Below, one piece after another: positions 33,866 to 43,800 of a stretch of 49,070 nucleotides of DNA. The notes beneath the pieces were generated by a model that ran no database searches, had not been told where the DNA came from, and worked only from the letters and a program-made list of their open reading frames with translations. The translations under genes were made by a program, and so were the position numbers. Source of the stretch: Fragilariopsis cylindrus CCMP1102. Taxonomy: Eukaryota > Bacillariophyta > Bacillariophyceae > Bacillariales > Bacillariaceae. The stretch covers positions 1 to 49,070 of the forward strand of contig FMBT01000104.1 of NCBI GenBank assembly GCA_900095095.1. Reading direction: 5' to 3'. Position 1 is the stretch's first letter, and every line of letters starts with the position of its first letter.

Positions 33866-33917
33866 GGCCTCTTTCGAATAAAGCAGCAACACAATAATTA
33901 TTGTAGAAAGCACGGAT

Positions 33918-35071
33918 TTGAGTGGAAACGACGGCGACGAGTCCACGATTAATGCCTTTGATTTGTCAGCATCGACCCCACTATTCGGTAACATCGCAAC
34001 TGAAACAGAACCTGCTGTAATAATGCCGCCACTTCATCAACAAGAGTTAAATAATCCTCATCGTGAATGGAGACCAATATTGGTAACTTTTTGGATATGT
34101 CACTTTGCTGCATCAATATTAATCATTACATGGGTTATTAGTCTATCACAAAATGGTGAAGATCATAAATATATTACGGCCGACGTGAACGCACTGTTTG
34201 GGGATGATGGAACTAAGGGGGGTAGTCAATGCATAAAGGCATACGTTGATGTATATGCATCGTCTATGGATGAAACTGGAGCACTGATTTGTTGCTTGTC
34301 AACTGATGTCAGCGACGGGATTTGTAGATCGATGCCATGGTACCTATACCTTGTTAAACGTCTAGCACGTTTTCCTGAAGTGATTTTGATATCACTTTTT
34401 CCTTTGCTGGTACGAGGAATATATTATTTGGTTACGCTGTGTCAGCAACGAGGGGTGGTAGTAGCAAGTAGTGACAATGTCGAATTGAAACGACAACAAG
34501 AAATTAATACACTTACAAGACGGAGATTATGTCTTTACATTGGCCTGACTCAGATTCGTTGGTGGATTCTATATCTACTATCTAATGCAATCGAAAGTCA
34601 AATTGTGGATGCAGTAGCGGGAGGAGGTGATGATGATGATGGTTGCTGGTATGACAGTCTGCTCCGTGGGGTGACCATAATAGTTGCAAGGGAAAAGCTT
34701 TTGACTATTCTGATCATATCGTTTTGTATTGGGCACAAATACTTCCCCTTGTATTGACGGAAGTTCTCTATTCATTCGTTGCACCTTATTGGAGATTTGA
34801 CAACAGGGCTCCAACAAGAACAACCACCAAACTACTAAAACCAGTGAGATTGGTACCGACAATACTGATAGCAGGTGTGATATATATTTATATTATTTCA
34901 TTGGTTGGAACTTACAGCACAGCAGCCTACTATCACACTTTTCCTGAGATTATCGTTGGATACTTAATCAGTCTCCTGATTCAAATTCCACTTTTTCTGA
35001 TTCAATGCACATCACTTATGGAAAATGTCAGAAATTATTTTTTTGGTCGTGGCATGATGCAATCATCGTAG
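33918..35071 (+). CDS. Orphan multi-pass membrane protein, frame-broken, start uncertain
   Basis: The reading begins near 33918 at a TTG; the frame is open back to 33882 but has no ATG, and the first in-frame ATG is near 34021 (MPPLHQQELNN). A short exon or a further indel upstream is likely. The protein has at least six hydrophobic segments, for example VTFWICHFAASILIITWVI, VILISLFPLLVRGIYYLV, LVPTILIAGVIYIYIISLV and LISLLIQIPLFLIQ. A break at the TTTT at 34699-34702 is closed by one added base and yields FDYSDHIVLYWAQILP, a continuous membrane-proximal motif. Repaired length is about 384 residues. The loop between the first two membrane segments has several cysteines (GGSQC, CCLSTD, GICRS) that could be disulphide-bonded. 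No family is recognised. Confidence 0.6.
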
Positions 35072-35270
35072 AGGAATCAATATGGATTATAGTCCTTTTT
35101 GTACCGTTATGATTTATCTTTAATAGTTCCCACATTAAAATAACTACGAATACCTAAACTAAAGTGTGTTTAGAATAGAGATATAGTGATCCAATTATGT
35201 TAACTTCTATGGGTTAGAATATAATTCCAACAAGAAGTGTCATTATAGTGGTGGCATACTATTTGTTTGT

Positions 35271-36318
35271 TTATTTGTAAGTCATCACACTATTTGAACA
35301 CCCCCCTTGCTCAAAATATACTCCAATAAGTACAATAAGAGCATTCAATTTCGCCAAATCTTTCCGATTGACGTCTTTTCTATCAGGATCAATTTTTGAC
35401 CGGGCCAACGTCAAGTCTTTGAGTAAACTAAACAATACAGCAGCGTCATCGCGATGAACAGGTTTCTCTAGTCTCGCGAGAAGTGCATAAATCCATTCAG
35501 CTCTTCGACCCGTCCTAATGGACCACCTAAGTGTACGTAATGAGTTAGATGGGATAAGACACGTCGTATCATTACTTGATCCATCTGTAAAAGTAGTCGG
35601 ACTTTTGGTTCGTAACCATCGGTGGGGAGATTTATTTTCCAAGGATGTTGTTGCTCTTCCTCCTCCAATAATGAGTATTGTTCTATTTTTTTGTCTTGCT
35701 TTTGTTCTTTATCACCTTCCCTATCATATTCTTCACCGTAATATCCCTCAGTATTCCCACTTGCCTCGTCGATGCCAACGCAGAAAATATGCCATGATGC
35801 TCTATCTTTCATAGTGGGTAGTGGTATTCTGTTTGTTTGCTTCCCTCCAACACCTTGGGCCTTACATCTTTCGAGGTATCCTCGCAAGCTTTCAAAATTT
35901 AATGTGATCGATTTTGTCCATTCATTCACATCGATAGTCAGGGGCAAATGTTGAAGGGAGGGAGGGGGCGTCAACGAGGCGTGTCTCGATAAAAGATACA
36001 ATACGGAAGCAGCAGAACCATCAATAGGAACGTGATAGCTTTGTGATACTGATGACTCTCGACTAGTAGTATCACTTTGCGTATCTACTTTCTCGTTATT
36101 GGACGATTGATTACTAGTAGCAACAACAATATCAGGAATTCCTTTTGATTCAAGTTTTACTCGAATTAAGTAATCATTTGCATCCATTGACTCGATGTCA
36201 TCAACATCAAAACCATCTTTCTTCTTTTTGTATTATTCTGTTGTTGCGATTTCTCATCATCATTTAAGAATTCGTGTCGCTTACGACGATTGGAGGTTGC
36301 AAGACAAGGTTGAGACAT
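35271..36318 (-). CDS. GEMIN2: Gemin2 / SIP1 (SMN complex), frame-broken
   Basis: Minus strand from ATG 36318 (MSQPCLATSNRR) to the stop at 35271. Gemin2 binds Sm proteins and SMN during spliceosomal snRNP assembly. Family signatures are the N-terminal DANDYLIRVKLESKGIPDIVVA, which matches the EYLRRV...PDVVVA block, a middle helix, DQVMIRRVLSHLTHYV, and the C-terminal AEWIYALLARLEKPVHRDD followed by LNALIVLIGVYFEQ. An acidic Lys/Glu insertion sits in the middle. Two breaks exist: a T5/A5 run at 36225-36229 and a CCC/GGG at 35509-35511, each closed by one added base. Repaired length is 349 residues against about 280 in human. The 3' end converges on the membrane protein gene. Confidence 0.85.
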
Positions 36319-37098
36319 CGAATGAATCGGATATCGCAAGCGTCTAGTAATAATAGGATACAAGGGCAAGAACAGTACAGCTGAAAGATCATTTGCGATT
36401 TCGTCGTTGCCTAAATCATTTTTATCATCCTAATATTTCGATTTTTTTTTAGTTGAAAGTTAGTTTTTTTTCAGAGCGAAGGACGGACTGTAGTACAGTA
36501 AAGAACTTTTCTCTATCTTTAATCTTTATGTTATAATGATCGATGATGAAGTCTCCAGAGTGTGTATGATCATCGTATCATCTCTATCTATTTAAGTAAT
36601 ATACTTAATTCCTCACTCCAGCCACTTGATAGCAACCTATCCTATACAATAAGGGGCACAATCAACCATGCGCAAAGATTCCAGACAATTCACTCTTTTG
36701 GGGTGTATTTGTACTGTTGGATATACAAGGTGAAGGCAAGTGCATACACAGCACAAGCACCCACACAACCATTAAGTAGATAAAGATGACAAACATAGGC
36801 ATATTAAATATAGGGCACATGGGGCAGAATGGTTGACATGGTATAGTATAAGTAACAGTTTGATTGTTGAGAGAGACAGTATCTTTGCTAACTATTTGAA
36901 GCCTTTTTAATTTATGGCATCACAATAATTGCAAATAATATTTTGTTAGTTTTTGAGTGAGAGAAAAATTGTGCTCTTTATGCATCCAGAGAACAGCTGC
37001 ATACTAAGTAAATAATTGTTTGCATTAATAAATTTATCTGCATTAATAAAATTCCAGAAACAACGGTGGTGCAAGAAGTAAAAAAAAACGAAGATGGA
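36319..37098. other. Intergenic region, no gene seen
   Basis: 780 AT-rich bases between the Gemin2 start and the MCM8 stop, both on the minus strand. It holds the Gemin2 promoter and the MCM8 3' end. A TACAGTA heptamer is at 36494-36500, beside a poly-T tract near 36442. No plausible gene is seen. Confidence 0.6.
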
Positions 37099-39837
37099 CT
37101 ACGACGAAATAATCTGGTACTTTCTATTTGATTTCATTATCAACTCTCCATCGTTTCTCATGCCGTCAATAATGGTGTTGAAATCACTGAGGGGGCAATG
37201 CACTCTATTCGAAACACGAAGCAAATCGTCGTATGTGCATTCTGCCCCGATTCCTACTATATTGTGGAGCTCTTTCGTGAATTCTTTTCGAAGTTTGCGA
37301 TTACTTTGCCCTCGTGCACCAGCACGACTCTTGTCCACCATGCCGAATTCATCAGTGTGAACCTGTTCTACAGACTTTTTCAACAACTCGACTACATCCA
37401 ATGCGTCTTCTTTTATGACAAATTCTCTCAGGCAAGCTTTAGCTCGGGCTTGCGAAAGTCGAATCAGAGCTTCCAACTGACGAGTTGTGATGGGAACAGA
37501 ATCAGAACGGTGTCGACCGTTTTCTGGGTACCGCAAAGTCATGTAATAATCTCTGAGTATCTGAGAGGCTTCAGAAGTTAGTTTCGGTTTACAATATTCG
37601 CGGGCATATGCAATATAGTCTCTCACTAATGTTGCAGGTAAAGCTTCATTGAAGCCAGTTACCCACGCAAGTCTTTTCTCCAACGGAACCCGATTGCGCT
37701 CCATAGCAGAAGCAGGATGATTGGAAGAATTGTCACCTTGATCATTATCTTTTAGGGAAAACTCCTCTGTTAAACGATTGAACGTATCCCTCGATCCATT
37801 TCCCGCCTTTGCATTCGGCTTTCGATACAGATTCATTATATTGCTAGAAACTAGACGATCTTGATCCTTATCTACTCGATCCCGGAGAATGAAAACTAAA
37901 TCGAATCGTGACAAAATAGGACGCGCCATACTAAGATTTTCAGCGACACTTTTACTCATATTATAGCTTCCATGTTTAGGATTCGCGGCACCGACGATAC
38001 TACAGCGGGCGGGCAATGTAGCAACTACCCCTGCCTTAGCAATAGATACACATTGCTGTTCCATAGCCTCCAATAATCCATCCAAATGCTTACACTTGTC
38101 AAGCTCGTCGATGCAGGCCACCCCTTGATCAGCTAAGACGAGAGCACCTGCTTCGATTCCCATTTCGCCGCCAGGCTCTTTTGACAAAGTCACCGTCAAT
38201 CCAGTGGTAGATGCAGTGTTACCACCAACATATACAGAACGAGCGGCCAATTGGGAAGCAGCAAGTAGCATTTGAGACTTTCCCATACCAGGATCTCCCA
38301 CGATCAATATATGAGAATTACTTCGTATGGTAACACCCTGATCCATTTGATTCGTGACAGGAGGGGTTCCTCCCAATAGACATAACAGTATTCCAGCCTT
38401 CACCGCGTGATGACCGATTATGGATGGACAAACTGAAGCAACCAGTAAATCGAATGGGAATGCCCGCCGTTCAACCAAGCTCAGACATCGATGATCGGCA
38501 TGGCATAGTTGTGTAATGCTCTGTAGTTGTTGTTGTGTGTACGTTACTTGAGTTCCACCTACTGCAGACTTCCCTCCATTATTAGATTCACTTAGTGTAG
38601 TAATTGAATGACCCTGTAGGAAGAGTTTATAGGTGGAAGTTTCCTTTGCTCGTTTCCCTGCCTTTCCAGCAGCAAGTGCCGAATTGACAGCATCCACAAA
38701 ACACGCGAGTAAGATGATATCACCCGGTCGACAGGAGTCAATTAGATCATCCTGAAGCTCAACTTCAAATTGTCGCGGTGTACGTCCAGCATGTGTTGTA
38801 CTTTCTTCCTGAGATTCTTGAAGACGAAGTTCTTGTACATTAGTGTAGCGTGCGGTTGGACGAATCATTGTAAAGGATTTACTTTTACAGTTCGCATTGG
38901 AACACTTAGTCGGCAAGGAGAATCGTCCTTTCTTGAACGCATACGGTACAATAGCAGCACATTTAGAGCACTCGAAATCAGCGGTCACCACGCGTAGTCG
39001 TCTCGGTCGTGCCTTGACGACATGTCCTTTCACTGCAACGAATTTTTCTACAAGACCGGTCTTGATATCTGCCATCGGAATTTGTGGACTTACATGTACA
39101 AAACGTACGGTCACTTGATACGAATCCAAAAAGCGGTCTGCTTTTAAGGTATCGATCGTTGTTCTTTCTATCGTCGTTGTGTTTACTGAAGAAAAGATAT
39201 TTTCATTGATGCTTCTCCACAAAGACATGACCGCTAGGCCCATTGCCACATTAAGTGCTGGGAGTGCTATTAACGGATAATGGTACAGATATGCGCCATA
39301 AGATTTCCTTACCCACGAATCATCGTCGCTTATAAATTCACCCCTAGATTCAAATTGATTCAATTCAAACAAGAATTCTTCTTGGTGCAACGTAATTACT
39401 GATCTCTCCCCACATAGACGAATTTTTTCACCCTCATCACTGCCGTCGCTTCCGTCGTTGTCATTTCCATTACTTTTTTCAACAAATAGCGAAAGAAAGG
39501 ATTCCAAGCAACTCTCTCTACTATCTTTCAGGAAGGACACTCTCTCGTCGACGTCGTTGTCGTTATCGTTATCGTCGTCTTTTTGTTTGTCCCCGGTGGT
39601 GTCCTGGAGATCCGATGGTTGTATCGCTGCCATGTGCTTCTTTAGAATGGCTAAAAAAAAGGCATGCAGTCGTGTCATCATTTTAAGACATGTAATATCA
39701 ATCGGTTTGATTTCATTTGGATCGCTCCCATGAATCTGATTATGTGCCTTCCATATTCGTTGGACATCCTCCTTTTGACGTTGAGTGAAAGGAGCAGGGT
39801 TCGACATTCGACAGGCGTAATCAAAATTAGCAGACAT
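37099..39837 (-). CDS. MCM8: MCM8 DNA helicase
   Basis: Single exon, 912 residues, ATG 39837. MCM8 is an AAA+ helicase working with MCM9 in homologous recombination and fork repair. A CxxC...CxxxxC zinc finger (CSKCAAIV, then CSNANCKSKSF) is near residues 285-315. The Walker A motif GDPGMGKSQ is near 512, Walker B is degenerate-looking but intact as ACIDELDK, sensor 1 lies in GAANPKHGSYN, and the arginine finger is in LSRFDLVFILRD near 645. The pattern TASTTGLTVTLSK, AGALVLADQG and AKAGVVATLPAR matches MCM8 better than MCM2-7 or MCM9. A C-terminal winged-helix region ends in KYQIISS. Acidic Asp/Asn insertions occur near residues 85-140. The frame is intact. It is divergent from XDH. Confidence 0.9.
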   Translation of the reverse strand: MSANFDYACRMSNPAPFTQRQKEDVQRIWKAHNQIHGSDPNEIKPIDITCLKMMTRLHAFFLAILKKHMAAIQPSDLQDTTGDKQKDDDNDNDNDVDERVSFLKDSRESCLESFLSLFVEKSNGNDNDGSDGSDEGEKIRLCGERSVITLHQEEFLFELNQFESRGEFISDDDSWVRKSYGAYLYHYPLIALPALNVAMGLAVMSLWRSINENIFSSVNTTTIERTTIDTLKADRFLDSYQVTVRFVHVSPQIPMADIKTGLVEKFVAVKGHVVKARPRRLRVVTADFECSKCAAIVPYAFKKGRFSLPTKCSNANCKSKSFTMIRPTARYTNVQELRLQESQEESTTHAGRTPRQFEVELQDDLIDSCRPGDIILLACFVDAVNSALAAGKAGKRAKETSTYKLFLQGHSITTLSESNNGGKSAVGGTQVTYTQQQLQSITQLCHADHRCLSLVERRAFPFDLLVASVCPSIIGHHAVKAGILLCLLGGTPPVTNQMDQGVTIRSNSHILIVGDPGMGKSQMLLAASQLAARSVYVGGNTASTTGLTVTLSKEPGGEMGIEAGALVLADQGVACIDELDKCKHLDGLLEAMEQQCVSIAKAGVVATLPARCSIVGAANPKHGSYNMSKSVAENLSMARPILSRFDLVFILRDRVDKDQDRLVSSNIMNLYRKPNAKAGNGSRDTFNRLTEEFSLKDNDQGDNSSNHPASAMERNRVPLEKRLAWVTGFNEALPATLVRDYIAYAREYCKPKLTSEASQILRDYYMTLRYPENGRHRSDSVPITTRQLEALIRLSQARAKACLREFVIKEDALDVVELLKKSVEQVHTDEFGMVDKSRAGARGQSNRKLRKEFTKELHNIVGIGAECTYDDLLRVSNRVHCPLSDFNTIIDGMRNDGELIMKSNRKYQIISS

Positions 39838-40831
39838 ACTGACTGACTGACTGAATATACTACCACTCCTTATACGAAGCTACTAGCTAGTAGTTACGTT
39901 TTGGAGAGCAAAATGAATTTTCAATTTTAGATTGTTTGGCGTACTCGTATCGTCCCCACCCGCTGATGTTTTGTTGTTGTTGCTTTGCTTTGCTTTGCTT
40001 CGCTTTGCAGAATTGCTTCAGAATCAATAAACAGAATCAAAGCACCCATTCGAACGGGATTCATTCATTCTCTTTCGCAATTAATTGAGAAAAAATCCTT
40101 TCCACTTGAGGTTGGCACTTCTAGAATTAATATTACTAATGAATTTCTACTAGTTGCACTGCGACTTTTATTGTTCTGTTGAGTAATCGTTTGGCATTGG
40201 TGATGCTGATGCTGATGATGACAAACGACGATGAAAATACTGTAGATTGAGAAAATAAATTTCGAGAAAATCTGAAAGGCGCGAAAAATAAAAATCGAAT
40301 TAGAATTTATAATTTCCCCTCGACCCTCCTCTATCAATGTTCCCGTGCACGTCTGGATCTTTTCTTTCAATAATTAGTTGACACGACGGATATACAGCAC
40401 GCACATTGTAGAATTCAAACTTCCTTTTAGCGTTTTAGAAAGAACAGTCACTACTTGAAGTAAACGCGGTATTAGTGCGCTATCAGAACATCAAAGCGAT
40501 CACATGCATTGTTCCGATTTCAGATTGTTCCTCATTTCTTTTCAGACTTTTGACGCAACTCTCTCGTTATGATATCCTCACCCGCATCAAGTCGTAACTG
40601 GAATAAATATCACAACACATCTCACGATCATACTTTCTTCTTCGATGACTACCTTCGATTGATTCCCAGGCACAATAAAACAAAATCAAACCTTTTGTAG
40701 AAACGACGTCCTTAGCAATTATTTAATTAAAATTAAATTAAATCAAATTAAATTACATTTGATTCGATCTTCAATTCAATTCAATTCAATTCAATTCAAT
40801 TCATTGTTTCTGTCATTTATTTCATCATATC
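39838..40831. promoter_or_regulatory. Divergent promoter region, MCM8 (minus) and XDH (plus)
   Basis: About 1 kb between the two start codons. It contains a (GCTTT)n-like run near 39983-40008, a TACTGTA heptamer at 40238-40244, several ATTAA/AATTA runs near 40720-40760, and the TCAAT microsatellite ending just before the XDH ATG. No plausible gene is seen. Confidence 0.55.
40771..40802 (+). repeat. TCAAT pentanucleotide microsatellite in XDH leader
   Basis: Six or more TCAAT units ending about 30 bases before the XDH ATG at 40832. This is the same pentamer class (reverse complement) as the GAATT array before the gene at 863. Confidence 0.85.
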
Positions 40832-43800
40832 ATGGCTCCGAGACTTCGATCAAATTTGCTATACGAAAACGACGATATTGAACGTATTGGTACCTTCGAA
40901 AAACAAGGTACGTTCGCGAATTTACTTATTTTTTCTGGTCGGGGGAACGAAGCGGAGCGCCCGGGTCAAATGAAGAAAATCTGTCAGAGAAAATGTACTA
41001 TTGAAATTTTGCGTTGCGTAATCGGGTATGATCCCTCAGTAGAATGCGCAAAAAGCCACGTACCAATGTTAATTCTTTTTTTCTATCTTGATTCTTGACA
41101 TACATTTCTTAAATCACTAAACACACCACACCACACCACCACACCACACCACACCACACCACAGGCTACAGAACAGAACCCATTATTTATGTGAATGGGA
41201 ATCGTGTTCCTGATGATATCACAGAAAAAGCTAGATCCAATCAGACACTTTTATCGTTCCTTCGTGATGGATTGAATCTGAAAGGGTCGAAGCTTGGATG
41301 CGCTGAGGGTGGATGTGGTGCTTGTACAGTAATGTAAGTTTTTTGCAGTTATTATTTTTTACCTAGTAGGCGCGGTGCTGCTGGTATCTACTAGAAAAAG
41401 AAAAGAAAAAAGGTGGTCAAGTATCTGATATTTTTGACATTTAACTAACCACACCCACATCTTTTACTACTACATCTGGTGCCACCCTGCTGTCTACATT
41501 ATTGTAATTACAGGATTTCTAAATATGACGTAGAATCTGGAGAGCTTAAGCACATTGCCGTCAACGCGTGTCTCATGCCAGCTCTAGCTGCTGATGGTTG
41601 TCATGTAACTACCATAGAAGGAATTGGTAGCGTCAAGGATGATAATCTTCATCCGATTCAGAAGGCAATGGTTGAGATGCATGGTTCTCAGTGTGGATTC
41701 TGTACTCCAGGTAACTATATTTTTTAAAACTCGCTATCTCTTTACAGTGCTTCTCGCTTTTTGTTTACGACGTATATATGCGTATACATGTTGTTTGCAA
41801 TCTGTCGCTAAACAAATATGATATCTTCTACGTGCTTATTACAGGAATCGTCGTAGCCATTTATTCGTTATATGCAAACAACTGCAATACTAAGGCCATC
41901 GAAGAACATATGGACGGTAATCTCTGTCGCTGTACAGGCTATCGACCTATTTGGGATGCCGCTCGCTCTCTTTGTGATGACGCGGAAGAACTCGTCCGTG
42001 GTCCTTGTGGCACATCGTGCCGTGAATGTCCAGAAAGAGATATATGTGAACAGGACTGCAATGTAGAAGATAAGGAAAAGGTAACAGCAGACGAAGATGA
42101 ACAGAAAGTTATCGTTACTTCCTCCAAGGATAAAATGGCAATGAAAAAATCGCTCATTGCTTCATCACCAGACTGGGCCGACCACCCAAAAAAACTGTTC
42201 CCTTCGGATATAATTGACGCTTCTTCCGCGGATAGTCTGGCTCTTAAGAAACCATTGATGGTTGTAGATAACGCTGAATTTCATGGTGCCGGAACTTGGT
42301 TCAAGCCCACAACTCTGGTTGGACTTCTGAAACTTTTAAAGGAATTTGGAAACCCCGTTGGTGGAGGTTACAAGATTGTCGTGGGCAACACCGAAGTTGG
42401 GATTGGTACGTTTGTCGTGTACCTTATTTTTGTGTCTGAACTGTTTGCTTGGATTATGTAAATTACTATTCTTGCCGATGCTGGGTAGATTTCTTACGAA
42501 TCAGTTTTTCTTATCTCTTTCTTTCCCCCCTGCTTACGTTACTACTCTAGAAACCAGATTCAAGCATTCCGTTTACCCCCGGTTGATCTATCCCGGGGAT
42601 TCTGTGGAATCTATCTTTCAAGTTTCTGCTAGTACAAATAAGATTGTCTTTGGTGGCTGCACTCCACTTAGTTTTATTCAACACGAAGCAGAAAGATTGT
42701 CAAAAAATGATCCGATTTTTACCAGAACTCTCATGCCCATCCATGATATGCTTCGCTGGTTCGCATCCACTCAAATCCGTAATGTAGCATGCTTGGGAGG
42801 CAACTTGGTTACTGCTAGTCCAATATCTGATATGAACCCTATGTTGGCAAGTATGGGAGCCAATCTGGTGCTATCAAAGCTCGGTGAGGACGATACAACT
42901 ATTGTTAGTCGTACTGTTCTCGTGTCGGATTCTTTCTAAGGTATAGGACCGTGGATATTCAGACTTCTGAGTTCCTAGAAAGAATCGAAGTTCCAGTCCT
43001 GGCTAAGGTGTTTGAATACGTTAAACCTTTCAAGCAGGCACGCAGAAGAGAAGATGATATCAGTATTGTAACTTCGGGAATGCGCATCAAGCTTGTTCCG
43101 AAGGATGGTAAATTCATCATTGAGCATGCAGCCTTGGCATTTGGAGGGATGGCTCCTAAGACCGTGATGGCCGTCAAGACTGCGAAGGTTCTGATTGGTT
43201 CTGAATTCAATCGTGAAACGTTTGCAAAAGCATCAGAATGTCTTATGGAAGAAATGAAGCTACCAGAAAAAGTACCGTAAGTATAACTATATCAGAATGT
43301 CGTTGATATTACACAATTGATCGATCGATCAATCAATCACTCAACAACCTTTTACTACTACTCAACCCTTATCTCACCTTTAATTTCTTTGTTTTCATTC
43401 CTTTATATTAATAGAGGTGGACAAGCTGCTTTCCGCATGACACTTACTAATTCTTTTCTCTATAAATTCTTTCTTTCGGTAGTGGTAGAACTCAAGGATG
43501 ATGTGGAAGGTATCGAAGGAAATCATTCTGCCTTCCCCGATATCTCTCTTCCACTTCCTAGTATCCCAATTGTCGACGAGGCTGAACTCTCTGGAGCGAA
43601 GACTTTTATCAGTAGCAAAAAGCCAAGCTGTGTTGGTGTTCAGACATACCCTACACCCAAGGTCGCATCTGGTGTCGAAGATAAGCTTTTGCCTAACACA
43701 GACGCAGCTAAGAAGCGAGGAGCTCCTGATTCTGTTGGAAAACCATTCACCCATCAGTCTGGTCCTCTTCATTGTACCGGTGAAGCTACGTATATTGATG

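Larger units (their letters stand above)
33220..33917. promoter_or_regulatory. Divergent promoter region with an internal duplication
   Basis: About 700 bases between the CLEC16A-like gene (minus) and the membrane protein (plus). It contains two diverged copies of a segment of roughly 110-130 bases, listed separately, and a TACAGTA heptamer at 33364-33370. No gene is seen. The true start of the plus-strand gene may lie within it. Confidence 0.5.

Noticed and set aside
41121..41163. CRISPR-like or satellite array
   Set aside because: Units are five bases without spacers; it is a simple microsatellite inside an intron.
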